A stretch of 64,000 nucleotides of DNA from Egerieenecus merdigallinarum (lineage in GTDB: Bacteria > Bacillota > Clostridia > Christensenellales > Aristaeellaceae): positions 1-64,000 of the forward strand of contig DVHS01000054.1 in the NCBI GenBank assembly GCA_018711985.1, written 5' to 3'. Both the position numbers and the translations under genes were made by a program. Below, piece after piece: positions 23,711 to 33,025 of this stretch (position 1 is the stretch's first letter; every line of letters begins with the position of its first letter). A model generated the notes under the pieces. It saw nothing but the letters and a program-made list of their open reading frames with translations, searched no databases and was not told the origin of the DNA.

Positions 23711-24661
23711 TTATGCCCGGGTTACCGGAGCATCCTCTCCCAGGATGCGCACCTCCGGCTCCAGGCGCACGCCCTTCTTTTCCCATACCACCTGCTGCAC
23801 GTGGGCCATCAGCGCCAGAAAATCCGCCGCGGTTCCCCCGCGGTTGAGCAGGAAGCCCGCGTGCTTTTCGCTCACCTGCGCGCCGCCCAGGGTGTAGCCC
23901 CGCAGACCGCATTCGTCAATGAGCGCCGCCGCGTAAAAGCCTGCCGGACGCTTGAAGGTGCTCCCGGCGCTGGGATAGTTCAGGGGCTGCTTTTCCGCCC
24001 GGCGGCGGTTCAGCTCCACCATTTCCTGAAGCAGCTCCTCCCGGTCGCCACCGGGCAGCTGAAACACCACCCGGTACACGGCCACATCCAGCTGCTGCAG
24101 TACGCTCCGCCGGTAACCGAAGCCCAGCTCCGGCCGGGCAAAGCTCACGGCGCTGCCGTCCCGGTGGAAGGCGTCCACCCGCACCACCACCTGGCTCATC
24201 TCCCCGCCATAGGCGCCGGCGTTCATGTACGCGCCGCCGCCCACCGTGCCGGGGATGCCGCTGGCAAAGGTCAGCCCGGCCAGGCTGTTTTCCGCCGCGG
24301 CCATGGCGGCGCTGGTCATGGTGGCGCCGGCCATGGCCGTCACCTTGTCCCCGTGGACCTCCACGCCCCGCATGCCGCTGGCGATCCGTACCACCAGCCC
24401 GCGTAGGCCGCCATCCTTCACCAACATGTTGCTGCCCTGGCCCATGAGCGTCAGGGGCACCGCCAGGCGGCGGGCTTCCTCCAGCAGCAGCTGCAATTCC
24501 TCGGGCTCCCGGGGGGTGGCCAGCAGGTCCGCCGGGCCGCCCAGGTGCAGGGTGGTATAGCGGGCCATCAGGGCGCCGGCCTCCAGGCAAAGCCCCGGGG
24601 CGCGTTGCTTCAGTGCATTTTCCAGCTCAGGCATCTGGCGCAGAACGGTTTGGGTGGTCAT
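23711..24661 (-). CDS. murB: UDP-N-acetylenolpyruvoylglucosamine reductase
   Basis: A 316-residue FAD enzyme that reduces enolpyruvyl-UDP-GlcNAc to UDP-N-acetylmuramate for peptidoglycan. Visible motifs are YTTLHLGGPADLL, VPLTLMGQGSNMLVKDGG, the FAD-binding ASGIPGTVGGGAYMNAGAYG, FGYRRSVL, and YPSAGSTFKRP, whose Ser is the proton donor. The C-terminal GGAQVSEKHAGFLLN is also typical of the shorter class of MurB found in Firmicutes. AGGAGGG lies 5 nt before the ATG. First gene of the murB-rapZ-whiA-crh-like operon, with a promoter at 24686-24714. Confidence 0.95.
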   Translation of the reverse strand: MTTQTVLRQMPELENALKQRAPGLCLEAGALMARYTTLHLGGPADLLATPREPEELQLLLEEARRLAVPLTLMGQGSNMLVKDGGLRGLVVRIASGMRGVEVHGDKVTAMAGATMTSAAMAAAENSLAGLTFASGIPGTVGGGAYMNAGAYGGEMSQVVVRVDAFHRDGSAVSFARPELGFGYRRSVLQQLDVAVYRVVFQLPGGDREELLQEMVELNRRRAEKQPLNYPSAGSTFKRPAGFYAAALIDECGLRGYTLGGAQVSEKHAGFLLNRGGTAADFLALMAHVQQVVWEKKGVRLEPEVRILGEDAPVTRA

Positions 24662-24685
24662 CTTCTCCCTCCTGATTCTTCCTCT

Positions 24686-24714
24686 ATTCTATCGCAAAAG
24701 TGGCGCTCCCGCAA
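24686..24714 (-). promoter_or_regulatory. promoter of the murB-rapZ-whiA-crh-like operon
   Basis: On the minus strand TTGCGG (24709-24714), a 17-bp spacer and TAGAAT (24686-24691), 25 bp before the murB start codon. Confidence 0.65.
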
Positions 24715-24809
24715 GCGGTAAAGGCCCGGCGGCCCTGCAAATCCGCAGAAAAAACCAAGGGCGTTCCCTTGCATTGTACCCTGGGAAGGCGGGGAACATG
24801 ACGGCGGGC

Positions 24810-24847
24810 AAAAAGAAATCGCCCCGGGAGGGGAAAACCTTCCGGGA
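24810..24847 (-). terminator. terminator of the CotH/DUF4956/VTC transcript
   Basis: On the minus strand CCCGGAAGG pairs, with one mismatch, with CCTCCCGGG, then GCGATTTCTTTTT. The tail is interrupted but T-rich. Confidence 0.6.
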
Positions 24848-24856
24848 CGGAATCAT

Positions 24857-25564
24857 TTACGCTTCCATGCCCTCAAAGCGGCGGCACCAGGTGTATTTCG
24901 AGATGGCGCTTTGCTGGGCCTGGGGGCAATAGGTGCACAGCAGGTCACGGATGTAGGGGGGCATCACCCGGTTGTACTTCACTTCCAGGATGATTTCCCC
25001 GTTGTCCAGGGGCGGCACCGTGGGCACATAGGGGTCAAACAGCTCGATGGAGTTCAGCCCCGTGCGCAGCTGCTTGTCAAAGGTGATGCGCACCTCCTCC
25101 GCCGGGTGCAGGTAGGCTTCCCGCACATAGTCCACCAGCACCACCGGGTGAAGCAGGTTCACGGTCATTTCCCGGTACACATCGTTGAGCAGGCCGGAGC
25201 GGGTGGTTTCCAGCCCCGTGGGGTCCCCGGCCATGAGCTGCTCGCACAGGTCCCGGGGAATGGTCTGGGACCGCTTGGAAATCAGGTTGCCCACCTTGGT
25301 TTTGCATTCCAGCTTGATGAGCCGGTCGCTGAGGTTGTAGATGCGAATGCGGTACTTGTCCCGGTTCTTTTGGCCGTCCAGCTTGTCGTAATAGGCATCG
25401 TTGAACACGGTGTCAAAGTACAGGCTGCGGATGTGGTACTCGTTGAGCTCGTCCCCGTTGGGGTCCCGGTGCAGCACCTGGTCCAGCACCCCGGAGAGGA
25501 CAATATACTGCATTTCGCTGATAAAGAATTTCAATTCATGCCGCAGGGGCATGGAGCTTGCCAT
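24857..25564 (-). CDS. VTC-domain polyphosphate polymerase-like protein
   Basis: A 235-residue protein of the VTC / polyphosphate polymerase family (triphosphate-tunnel fold). Basic and acidic tunnel residues are visible: RHELKFFI at the N-terminus, YHIRSLYFDT, KYRIRIYN, IKLECKTKVGNLISKR, and the C-terminal EVKYNRVMPPYIRDLL. Fungal Vtc4 polymerises ATP phosphate into polyphosphate; the bacterial proteins are assumed to do similar chemistry but few are tested. It is 28 bp downstream of the DUF4956 gene and belongs with CotH and DUF4956, a recurrent three-gene association. It is soluble and has no SPX domain. Confidence 0.85.
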   Translation of the reverse strand: MASSMPLRHELKFFISEMQYIVLSGVLDQVLHRDPNGDELNEYHIRSLYFDTVFNDAYYDKLDGQKNRDKYRIRIYNLSDRLIKLECKTKVGNLISKRSQTIPRDLCEQLMAGDPTGLETTRSGLLNDVYREMTVNLLHPVVLVDYVREAYLHPAEEVRITFDKQLRTGLNSIELFDPYVPTVPPLDNGEIILEVKYNRVMPPYIRDLLCTYCPQAQQSAISKYTWCRRFEGMEA

Positions 25565-25592
25565 GGGCCTCGCCTCCTACCTGGGTCGCGCC

Positions 25593-26303
25593 TTACGCGC
25601 CTGCCTCGCTCTGGCAGGCCACCAGGGTGGCGTCGTGCACGCCCTCGATGGAGAGCATGGCGGCCACCAGGTCCTGCTTGTCCCCCAGGCGCACTTCGAT
25701 GGTCATCTCCGCGCCGGCGCGGGTGACGGTCTTGGAGCGCAGGCGGTGCTGCTTCACCGTGCGGCGCAGCAGGCTCAAAATGTCGTGCTCGGCGTCGTCG
25801 TCATAGTGGAGCACCAGCAGGTAGGCGTTGGGGTTGCGGAACTTCACAAAGGTCAGCCCAAAGAGGATCACCGCAATGCCCAGGACCACCACCACGGCAA
25901 TGACGTACAGCTCCGCGCCCAGCAGAATGCCCATGGTCAGCGCCCAGAACATGTACGCCGTGTCCATGGGGTCCTTCACCGCGGTACGGAAACGCACAAT
26001 GGACAGAGCGCCCACCATGCCCATGGACAAGGCGATGTCGCTCTTGATACACATGACCACGGGGGTGGTAATCAGCGTGAGCATAATCAGCGTCAGGCTG
26101 AAGGTGGGGCTGTACAGCACGCCCCGGTAGCATTTTTTGTACACAAAGGCGATCAGCATGCCCACCGCCAGGCCGAAGAGCAGGGCAATGACCATCTTCA
26201 TGGGGGTCAGGCTGGCAAACTGCTCGGCAAAATAGGTGGAAAGGCTGCTGTCGTTTTTGATGATGTTGCTTACGCTGAGGCTTTCGGCCAAGGCTGATTG
26301 CAT
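25593..26303 (-). CDS. DUF4956 membrane protein
   Basis: A 236-residue protein with three or four transmembrane helices (about residues 36-56, 66-86, 95-120, 122-145) followed by a soluble C-terminal domain of about 90 residues with an ACT-like alternation of strands and helices. The stretch SMGMVGALSIVRFRTAVKDPMDTA is a DUF4956 hallmark. The function is unknown; it is commonly found between CotH and VTC-domain genes, as here, suggesting that it couples membrane events to polyphosphate or protein phosphorylation. The position relative to CotH (98-bp gap) indicates the same transcript. Confidence 0.87.
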   Translation of the reverse strand: MQSALAESLSVSNIIKNDSSLSTYFAEQFASLTPMKMVIALLFGLAVGMLIAFVYKKCYRGVLYSPTFSLTLIMLTLITTPVVMCIKSDIALSMGMVGALSIVRFRTAVKDPMDTAYMFWALTMGILLGAELYVIAVVVVLGIAVILFGLTFVKFRNPNAYLLVLHYDDDAEHDILSLLRRTVKQHRLRSKTVTRAGAEMTIEVRLGDKQDLVAAMLSIEGVHDATLVACQSEAGA

Positions 26304-26401
26304 GGGGGGTCCCTCCTGTATATGATGCGCTTTTGCTTTTTTGATTATACCCTATTCATGGGCGGATTGCATCTGTTTTTCCTGAAAAAACCGGGATTTT
26401 G

Positions 26402-29400
26402 TCATTCCGCGTCGGGCTCCAGGGGCGGCTGCTCCCCGAAATAGTCGATCATCTGCTGGTCGGTGAGCTCAAAGGCTTCCTGGATGTACCCCCACAAGTA
26501 ATGGGGCCGCCAGGTGCAGGTATCCCGCAACCGGTCAATACGGCCTTCCCAGTAGCGGAGGGCGGCATCGGGGGTGTTGGGTACTTCCGCTATAATGGCC
26601 GGATCGGTTTCCTCGGCCCAGCGGGCGAAATGCAAGGGCATTTCCGGCTCAAGCTGATCCACCATGGGCTCCAGGATGCTAAGCATGTATTCCGTAGTGA
26701 AAGTCTTGAAAATATCTGCCAGCTTGAGCAAGAACTTGTCCTTGTACTCGGGTACGGAGAGCAGCTTGAGGAAGATGACGTTGTTGATGTTTTTATCACC
26801 CATGCCGCTTTCCTTAGTATAGGAGCGGGGGCTGTTGAAAGTGGACTTATACATACCGTAGTCCGCGTCATAGAAAATCCACTTCCACTTGGCGCCTTCC
26901 TGGTTCAGCTTATAGAAGCGGATGTTACCAGGGTCGGAGTTGCCGAAGAACATCTCAAAGGCCAGGTACTCAAAGTAGTTGTCCACATCCACGTTGTCCA
27001 GGATGTATTGCAGGTCCTCGGGATTGTTGGCCGGGTCGCCCTCCTTGATCTTATTGCGCATTTCCAGGTATTCATCGTTGGAGCCATACACCTCTGTGGA
27101 GTTGGCCTCCAGGATGGTCATCTGGTCAGCTTCATCCAGGGACAGCCCCTCGTGCTGGGCCACAAAGAAGCGGTCCACGCGTTCGCGCATGTTGTAGTGC
27201 CCCCAGTAGGTACCGTTCAGGTATACTACCACAGGATTCCAGGCCTGGTGAAGCACCTGGGAGCCATAAGCGTCCATCATCCGGGACTGGAAGCCGTCCA
27301 GCAGGCGGGTCCATAGGGCGTCGTTACCGCTGATGCGCAGCACAAAGGATTTGTACTCCGTAAAGGGCCGGTCCTCAAACAGCGCGGCTTCAAAGGTCTT
27401 GGCTCCGTACAGGGACTTGGCCCGCACCTTAAAGGTCTTTTGCGGTATATCCAGGCTGTTCTGCCCCTGCAGGCCAAATTCCATGCCCTGATTGAGCACC
27501 TTGGTGCCATCCAGCAGGTAATATTCCACATTGCCTGCCCGCTCACCAATGTCGGTTTCATCCTTGATGTAGCGGTACACGGTATTCTTAAAGGGAATAC
27601 CGTCGGACTTGTCCACATTGTCGCCCACGGTGAGGATGCCCGTTTCCGGGTTCCACAGGTCGTCGGGGTCGGCCACCAGGGACACAATGGGCAGGGAGTG
27701 GTAAGCGTTGATGAAGTAGGTGCCCGTCACCGTGTCGCTGGGCATGTAACCATCCTGCCGGAAGGCCCTGGCCCGGATCACGGTGGTGAAGTTCAATTCG
27801 AGGGTTTCCCCCTGATAGAGGGTGTCCTGTTGGGTGGGCACGGAACCATCCAGGGTGTAGTACACCTGCGTGCCCTCGGGGATGGTGATGCCGGCATAGA
27901 CCGTTTCATAATGCAGCCCCGGTTCCACCGTCAGCTGAGGCGTTTCGGCATAGCCCACAAAGCCCGTGCCGTTGGCCGCCATGGGCGTGGGGCTGTCGTA
28001 ATAAAAAAAGCCCGACAGGCCCGTGGTGCGGCCATAGGAAATATTGGTGGGGATCAGGGGCAGGATGACCTTATCCAGAATTTTGCCCGTGGGGTCGGAA
28101 AGGCACACCACGTCCCCGCCCGCCCGCGCCAGCTTGAAGGAGGCGTGGAGCTCGCTGGTGGTGGCTAAGGCGTCGTTGCCGTCCAGGAGAATTACCTTGT
28201 ATTCTCCCGGCTGAATCATGGTTCCAGCGGGAAATTGCCACTTCCGCGCGCGGGTAAGCTCGTTGGTCAGCCCAAAACCGCTTAAATCCACCGTGGACTG
28301 GGAGGAGTTGTAAATCTCCACCCAGTCCACGTAGTTGCCGCCCAGCACGGCGACGCTATCATTGGAGGCCATCACTTCGGTGATGTATACCCCCGAGGTG
28401 TTCATGGCGATCAGGTTGCGGTCCATCTGGTTCATGCCGGACTGATTGTTGGGCAGGCCGGGGGTTGCCGTCTGGAACACCTTCCAGCTGTTGTTTTCAT
28501 CCCGGCCATAGCTGCAATCCTCGGCCAGGTTATCCACGATCACCCGGTCCACCATGCGCCCGCGGCTGTCGGAGAGGATCACCGTATCATGCTCGGCGCT
28601 GATGGCAAAGTTGGTGTGGCTGACGCCGGAAGCGCCGTTGTCGCGATCCTTGCCAGAGCAGAACACGATGTAGTACCCGTGGGGAGCGATCACCGCGTCC
28701 TCAGGGAAACGCCACTTGAGGGGCCTGTTTTCCTTGTCGCTGAGGGCGTAGTTTTTCAGGCTGACCACCTGGTCGGTGGTGTTGTACAGCTCAATCCAGT
28801 CGCTGAACTCCCCGTCCTCGTCGGTAAGCCCCGTGAGGGCGTCCGCCATCACTTCGTTGATGACAATGGCGCCGTCGGTGACGGTGGTGGCTACCCGGTA
28901 GCTTTCGGCCCCCGCCTCGGTGTTTTCATACCCGGGGCTGACGTAGGTGACCTCGGCCCAGGTGCCGTCGGGCAGCAGCGCCCAGGAAGAATCGCTGGCC
29001 ATGATGGGGGTGGTCACCTGGTCGATGGTGTAGGCGCTGGGGTCGAATAGATACACCGTCTCTCCCACGGAGGACAGCTTGAACTTGGCGTGGAAGGCCT
29101 TGCCCGCCTCCGCCTGGTTGGTGTCGTCACAGTAGACCACCGTGCGCTCCCCGGCCTTCAAGGTTACGTCGGGGAACAGGAAGCGAATGGAGTCGCCCCG
29201 GTCGGACAGGCCCACACCAGCCAGGCTGATGTCCCGGTCGGAGCTGTTCCATACTTCCACCCAGTCGGGGTATTCGCCCTTGTCGTCGGGGACGCTGCCC
29301 TGGTTGGAGGTCATCAGCTCGCTGATGCGCAGGCCGTCATAGGCGTTGGTGAGCGTACCCACCTGGGCGGAGCCATCCTCGGAGCCCACGGAGTACATAG

Positions 29401-29569
29401 CGTGGGAAACCGGTTCCCACGGGCAGACCAGTACCAGCAGCGCCAGGACCGCCGCGCAGGCGGCCAGCGCCACAATGATCCCGGCCTGGGACTTTTTCTT
29501 TTTCCTGGGCGGAGGCATGCCCCTCCGCTGTGCGGATTGTCTGCGGGATGCAGGCGGTATCTGCGTCAT
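26402..29569 (-). CDS. membrane-anchored CotH-kinase protein with three lamin-tail domains
   Basis: A 1055-residue surface protein. A basic cytoplasmic N-terminus (RRGMPPPRKKKKS) is followed by one membrane anchor at about residues 23-45. Three lamin-tail (LTD) modules then recur, each with the pattern ISELMTSN / VINEVMAD / ITEVMASN followed by DWVEVWNSSD-like sequence, at about residues 80, 240 and 395. A chitobiase C-terminal-type module (YYTLDGSVPTQQDTLY) sits near 590. The CotH domain follows from about 640, with NMRERVDRFFVAQHEGL and KWIFYDADYGMYK, the latter holding the metal-binding Asp residues. CotH proteins in spore formers phosphorylate coat proteins; this one looks like a cell-surface kinase. 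Start ATG 29569 follows AAAGGAGG. Confidence 0.88.
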   Translation of the reverse strand: MTQIPPASRRQSAQRRGMPPPRKKKKSQAGIIVALAACAAVLALLVLVCPWEPVSHAMYSVGSEDGSAQVGTLTNAYDGLRISELMTSNQGSVPDDKGEYPDWVEVWNSSDRDISLAGVGLSDRGDSIRFLFPDVTLKAGERTVVYCDDTNQAEAGKAFHAKFKLSSVGETVYLFDPSAYTIDQVTTPIMASDSSWALLPDGTWAEVTYVSPGYENTEAGAESYRVATTVTDGAIVINEVMADALTGLTDEDGEFSDWIELYNTTDQVVSLKNYALSDKENRPLKWRFPEDAVIAPHGYYIVFCSGKDRDNGASGVSHTNFAISAEHDTVILSDSRGRMVDRVIVDNLAEDCSYGRDENNSWKVFQTATPGLPNNQSGMNQMDRNLIAMNTSGVYITEVMASNDSVAVLGGNYVDWVEIYNSSQSTVDLSGFGLTNELTRARKWQFPAGTMIQPGEYKVILLDGNDALATTSELHASFKLARAGGDVVCLSDPTGKILDKVILPLIPTNISYGRTTGLSGFFYYDSPTPMAANGTGFVGYAETPQLTVEPGLHYETVYAGITIPEGTQVYYTLDGSVPTQQDTLYQGETLELNFTTVIRARAFRQDGYMPSDTVTGTYFINAYHSLPIVSLVADPDDLWNPETGILTVGDNVDKSDGIPFKNTVYRYIKDETDIGERAGNVEYYLLDGTKVLNQGMEFGLQGQNSLDIPQKTFKVRAKSLYGAKTFEAALFEDRPFTEYKSFVLRISGNDALWTRLLDGFQSRMMDAYGSQVLHQAWNPVVVYLNGTYWGHYNMRERVDRFFVAQHEGLSLDEADQMTILEANSTEVYGSNDEYLEMRNKIKEGDPANNPEDLQYILDNVDVDNYFEYLAFEMFFGNSDPGNIRFYKLNQEGAKWKWIFYDADYGMYKSTFNSPRSYTKESGMGDKNINNVIFLKLLSVPEYKDKFLLKLADIFKTFTTEYMLSILEPMVDQLEPEMPLHFARWAEETDPAIIAEVPNTPDAALRYWEGRIDRLRDTCTWRPHYLWGYIQEAFELTDQQMIDYFGEQPPLEPDAE

Positions 29570-29651
29570 CCAGGTTCCTCCTTTAAACATGGGGCGGCCA
29601 GGCCGCGGCGTGTTGCAAATTCCATAACATCATAGGGGTATGACCTATGAC

Positions 29652-29680
29652 ATTATAGCACGCAGAGCCTTTTCTGGCAA
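29652..29680 (-). promoter_or_regulatory. promoter of the CotH/DUF4956/VTC operon
   Basis: On the minus strand TTGCCA (29675-29680), 17 bp, TATAAT (29652-29657), about 85 bp before the CotH start. Confidence 0.82.
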
Positions 29681-29869
29681 TGGCGATGAAAGGAAGGCCC
29701 CGGGGAAAAGGGCGGTGTTGGCCCCTTTGGCGCGGATTGTTACAACTGTAACGCATGGGCGGCCGGGGGAAATTCTCCGGGAAAATCCACCCTTTTCTGA
29801 CAGGAAACCCGACGCCCGGCGGCGAATGTTTCCCCCAACGCACAGCCGATCACAAAGGAGGTCTGCTCC

Positions 29870-31504
29870 ATGGCCCTGGTACATAACCCCATATTGCCTG
29901 GTTTCCATCCCGATCCCTCCATGCTGCGGGTGGGCGACACCTACTACCTGGCCAATTCCACCTTTGAGTGGTGGCCCGGCGTTTCCATTTACGAAAGCAA
30001 GGATCTGGCCAACTGGCGCCTGGCGGCCCGCCCCCTGGACCGGGTGAGCCAGCTGGACATGCAGGGCATCCGCCCCTCGGACGGCATCTGGGCCCCCTGC
30101 CTGAGCTACAGCCAGGAGGAAAAGCTCTTTTACCTGGTGTATACCAATGTGCACAACAGCGCGGTTATCTGGGACTCGCCCAATTACCTGGTCACCGCCC
30201 CGGCCATCGAAGGCCCCTGGTCCGAGCCGGTGTACCTGAACTCCGTGGGCTTTGACCCCAGCATGTTCCACGACGACAACGGCAAGAAGTACTTCTGCGC
30301 CATGATCTCCGACCACCGGCCCGGGCACGACCGCTTCGCCGGGGTGGTGATGCAGGAATATGATCCCGTGGCGAAAAAGCTGGTGGGCCCCATGAAGAAG
30401 ATCTGGCGCAGCCACGAGGAGCTCTCCGAGGGCCCGCACATGTTCAAAAAGGACGGCTGGTACTACGTGTTCCTGGCCTATGGCGGCACGGGAAACAACC
30501 ACAGCGAGCTTACCGCCCGCTGCCGCACCGTGGACGGCGTGTATGAGCCGGATCCCCGGGGCATGTTCATCACCAGCCGCTTTGACCCGGACTGGCCCCT
30601 GCAGCGGGCGGGGCACACCTCCCTGGTGGAAACGCCCCAGGGGCGCTGGTTCGTCTCCTGCCTGTGCGGGCGGCCCATCCGCAACAGCGGCCGGTGTGTC
30701 CTGGGCCGGGAAACCGCCCTGGCTGAGGTGGTGTGGACCGAGGACGGCTGGCCCCGGCTGAAAAACGGCGGCCTCACCCCGGAACTCACCCTGGATACCG
30801 GCCTGGAACCCCATCCCTATCCCCCGGAACCGGCCACCGTGGAACTGCATACCCTGCCGGAGTCCTTCCTGAACCTGCGCCAGCCCTGGACCGCCGAAAA
30901 GGAATATTCCGTCACCGCCCGTCCCGGCTGGCTGCGCCTCTACGGCGGGGAAAGCCCCTTCTCCCGGTATGAGCAGCGGGTGTACTGCCGCCGGATTCAG
31001 CACCACCATTTTGAGGCGGAGACCGAGGTGGACTTCCGCCCCGAGCATTACAAGCACCTGGCGGGGCTGGTGTGCTACTATGAGTGCGCCAACTTCCTGT
31101 TCCTTCACGTGACCCGGGATGAAAAGCTGGGCCGCTGCCTGTCCCTGCTCCGGTGCGAAAACGGCAAGGCCTCCGCGCCCTGCGCCTCCGTGCCCCTGCC
31201 CGAGGAGGGCCCCGTGCGCCTGCGGGTACACATGGACATGGACCGCATGCAGTTCAGCTATTCCATCGACGGCGGCCAGCACTGGGAAAAGATGGGCCGG
31301 CTGCAAAACAGCTCCTTCCTCTCCGACGAGGCCTGCGTGGACGGCCGCTTCACCGGCGGCATGGTGGGCATTACCTGCTGCGACCTGTGGAGCAACAGCT
31401 ACCCGGCGGACTTCTCCTACTTCCGCTATGAGCAGCGTCCCCCCTATGAAAACCTGGCGGACATGACCCCCGTGGACGGGGGTTCCGCCCTGGACGAGGG
31501 CTAA
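29870..31504 (+). CDS. glycoside hydrolase family 43 beta-xylosidase / arabinofuranosidase
   Basis: A 544-residue two-domain enzyme with no signal peptide, so it acts on imported oligosaccharides. The N-terminal five-bladed propeller carries the GH43 catalytic triad: Asp15 (GFHPDPSML), Asp129 (SVGFDPSMF) and Glu187 (LSEGPHMF). The C-terminal beta-sandwich (from about residue 350, including FEAETEVDFRPEHYKHLAGL) is the usual accessory domain of the xylosidase subgroup. Length and domain order match XynB-type beta-xylosidases. The ATG follows AAAGGAGG. It is a single gene ended by a strong terminator. Arabinofuranosidase activity cannot be excluded. Confidence 0.9.
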   Translation: MALVHNPILPGFHPDPSMLRVGDTYYLANSTFEWWPGVSIYESKDLANWRLAARPLDRVSQLDMQGIRPSDGIWAPCLSYSQEEKLFYLVYTNVHNSAVIWDSPNYLVTAPAIEGPWSEPVYLNSVGFDPSMFHDDNGKKYFCAMISDHRPGHDRFAGVVMQEYDPVAKKLVGPMKKIWRSHEELSEGPHMFKKDGWYYVFLAYGGTGNNHSELTARCRTVDGVYEPDPRGMFITSRFDPDWPLQRAGHTSLVETPQGRWFVSCLCGRPIRNSGRCVLGRETALAEVVWTEDGWPRLKNGGLTPELTLDTGLEPHPYPPEPATVELHTLPESFLNLRQPWTAEKEYSVTARPGWLRLYGGESPFSRYEQRVYCRRIQHHHFEAETEVDFRPEHYKHLAGLVCYYECANFLFLHVTRDEKLGRCLSLLRCENGKASAPCASVPLPEEGPVRLRVHMDMDRMQFSYSIDGGQHWEKMGRLQNSSFLSDEACVDGRFTGGMVGITCCDLWSNSYPADFSYFRYEQRPPYENLADMTPVDGGSALDEG

Positions 31505-31514
31505 GGCGCATCCC

Positions 31515-31555
31515 TGCGCGGCGGCAAGGGACTCCCGGTGCCGCCGCGCATTTTT
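31515..31555 (+). terminator. intrinsic terminator of the GH43 gene
   Basis: TGCGCGGCGGCA and its exact complement TGCCGCCGCGCA enclose a 12-nt loop and are followed by TTTTT. Confidence 0.95.
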
Positions 31556-31608
31556 ATGCAAAAAAAACCGGCTGATGCCGGAACAAACCTTTATTCGGAG
31601 GCATACAT

Positions 31609-32931
31609 ATGCATCTTGACCTGACCCGCGGCAGCGTCCGCGGGGGACTGATCCGCTTCAGCCTGCCGCTGATTGCGGGCAATTTGCTCCAGCAGCTGTA
31701 TAACCTGGTGGATACCTGGGTGGTGGGGCGGTACCTGGGGGCGGCGGCCCTGGCGGCGGTGGGGAGCGCCTTCTCCCTGATGGTGCTGCTCACCAGCCTG
31801 CTGCTGGGGCTGTGCATGGGCAGCGGCGTGGTATTCAGCAACCTGTGGGGCCAGGGACAGCGGGAGGAACTGAAAACCGCCCTGGTGAACGCTTTCGGCA
31901 TGATCGCCCTCATGGCCCTGGCCCTGACGTTGCTCTCCTATGCCCTGCTGGGCGTCATTGCCGCGCTGCTGCGGGTTCCCGCGGAGGCCGCGCCTTATTT
32001 GACGGATTATCTGCGGGTGATTTTCGGGGGCATCTTCTTTGTATTCCTGTATAACTTTTTTGCGGCGGTCCTGCGCAGCGTGGGGAACTCCGCCGCGCCG
32101 CTGATTTTCCTGCTGGTGTCCACGGTGCTGAACGTGGCCCTGGACCTGTACCTGGTGCTGGTGGCGGGCTGGGGCGTGGCGGGGGCGGCCTGGGCCACGG
32201 TGATTGCCCAGGGGGTCTCGGCCCTGGGCATCATGGGGTATTTCTTCCTGCGCATGCCGGACTTGTGCCCCGGGCGGCGGCACTTCCGCCTGGATGGGGC
32301 GCTGCTGCGCCGGGTGGCGGGGATCTCCCTGCTCACCAGCGTGCAGCAATCCATCATGAACTTCGGCATTTTGATGATTCAGAGCCTGGTGAACAGCTTC
32401 GGCATTCCCACCATGGCGGCCTTTGCCGCGGGGGTGAAAATTGACTCCCTGGCCTATTCACCGGCCCAGGACTTTGCCAACGGCTTCGCCACCTTTGTGG
32501 CCCAGAACCGTGGCGCGGGGCAGCACGAGCGGGTGCGAAGGGGCATCCGGGAGGGCGCGGCGCTTTCCCTGGGCTTCTGCGTGGTGGTTTCCGCGCTGGT
32601 GTATGTGTTTGCCGAGCCGCTGCTGGGGCTGTTCCTGGAGAGCGGGGAAGCGGAGATACTGCGCATCGGCGTGGGCTACCTGCGCCTGGAGGGCGTGTTC
32701 TACCTGCTCATTGGGCTGCTTTTCCTGCTGTACGCCATTTACCGGGGGCTGGAAAAGGCGGGCATGTCCGTGGTGCTCACGGTGATTTCCCTGGGGCTGC
32801 GGGTGGCGCTGGCCTATGCCTTCGCGCCCGCCTTTGGGGTTACGGCCATCTGGCTGTCCATTCCCATCGGTTGGCTGATTGCCGATGTGGTGGGGCTGGT
32901 GGGCTTGCCCAAGGCCCTGGCGGAGCGGTAA
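31609..32931 (+). CDS. MATE family efflux transporter
   Basis: A 440-residue membrane protein with about twelve helices. It starts with the MATE pattern LTRGSVRGGLIRFSLPLIAGNLLQQLYNLVDTW split by charged residues, and the second half repeats the fold (GALLRRVAGISLLTSVQQSI). MATE proteins use a proton or sodium gradient to export drugs or metabolites; the DinF/NorM-like Firmicutes branch fits best, but substrates cannot be predicted. ATG 31609 follows CGGAGG at a suitable distance. It lies between the GH43 terminator and the small membrane protein. Confidence 0.92.
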   Translation: MHLDLTRGSVRGGLIRFSLPLIAGNLLQQLYNLVDTWVVGRYLGAAALAAVGSAFSLMVLLTSLLLGLCMGSGVVFSNLWGQGQREELKTALVNAFGMIALMALALTLLSYALLGVIAALLRVPAEAAPYLTDYLRVIFGGIFFVFLYNFFAAVLRSVGNSAAPLIFLLVSTVLNVALDLYLVLVAGWGVAGAAWATVIAQGVSALGIMGYFFLRMPDLCPGRRHFRLDGALLRRVAGISLLTSVQQSIMNFGILMIQSLVNSFGIPTMAAFAAGVKIDSLAYSPAQDFANGFATFVAQNRGAGQHERVRRGIREGAALSLGFCVVVSALVYVFAEPLLGLFLESGEAEILRIGVGYLRLEGVFYLLIGLLFLLYAIYRGLEKAGMSVVLTVISLGLRVALAYAFAPAFGVTAIWLSIPIGWLIADVVGLVGLPKALAER

Positions 32932-32971
32932 TTTCTGAGAAGATCTTCAGGGAATTCTAATCCTTCTTTCC

Positions 32972-33000
32972 TTGGCGCGTGAGGATAAATGCGCTATAAT
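32972..33000 (+). promoter_or_regulatory. promoter of the 88-residue membrane protein
   Basis: TTGGCG (32972-32977), 17 bp, TATAAT (32995-33000), followed 26 bp later by the ATG. Confidence 0.85.
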
Positions 33001-33025
33001 ATCCCCGAACAGGAGGGAAACAACC

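Noticed and set aside
26402..29569. Spore coat protein as the function of the CotH gene
   Set aside because: The protein is membrane-anchored with extracellular lamin-tail modules and is grouped with DUF4956 and VTC genes; no sporulation genes are nearby.
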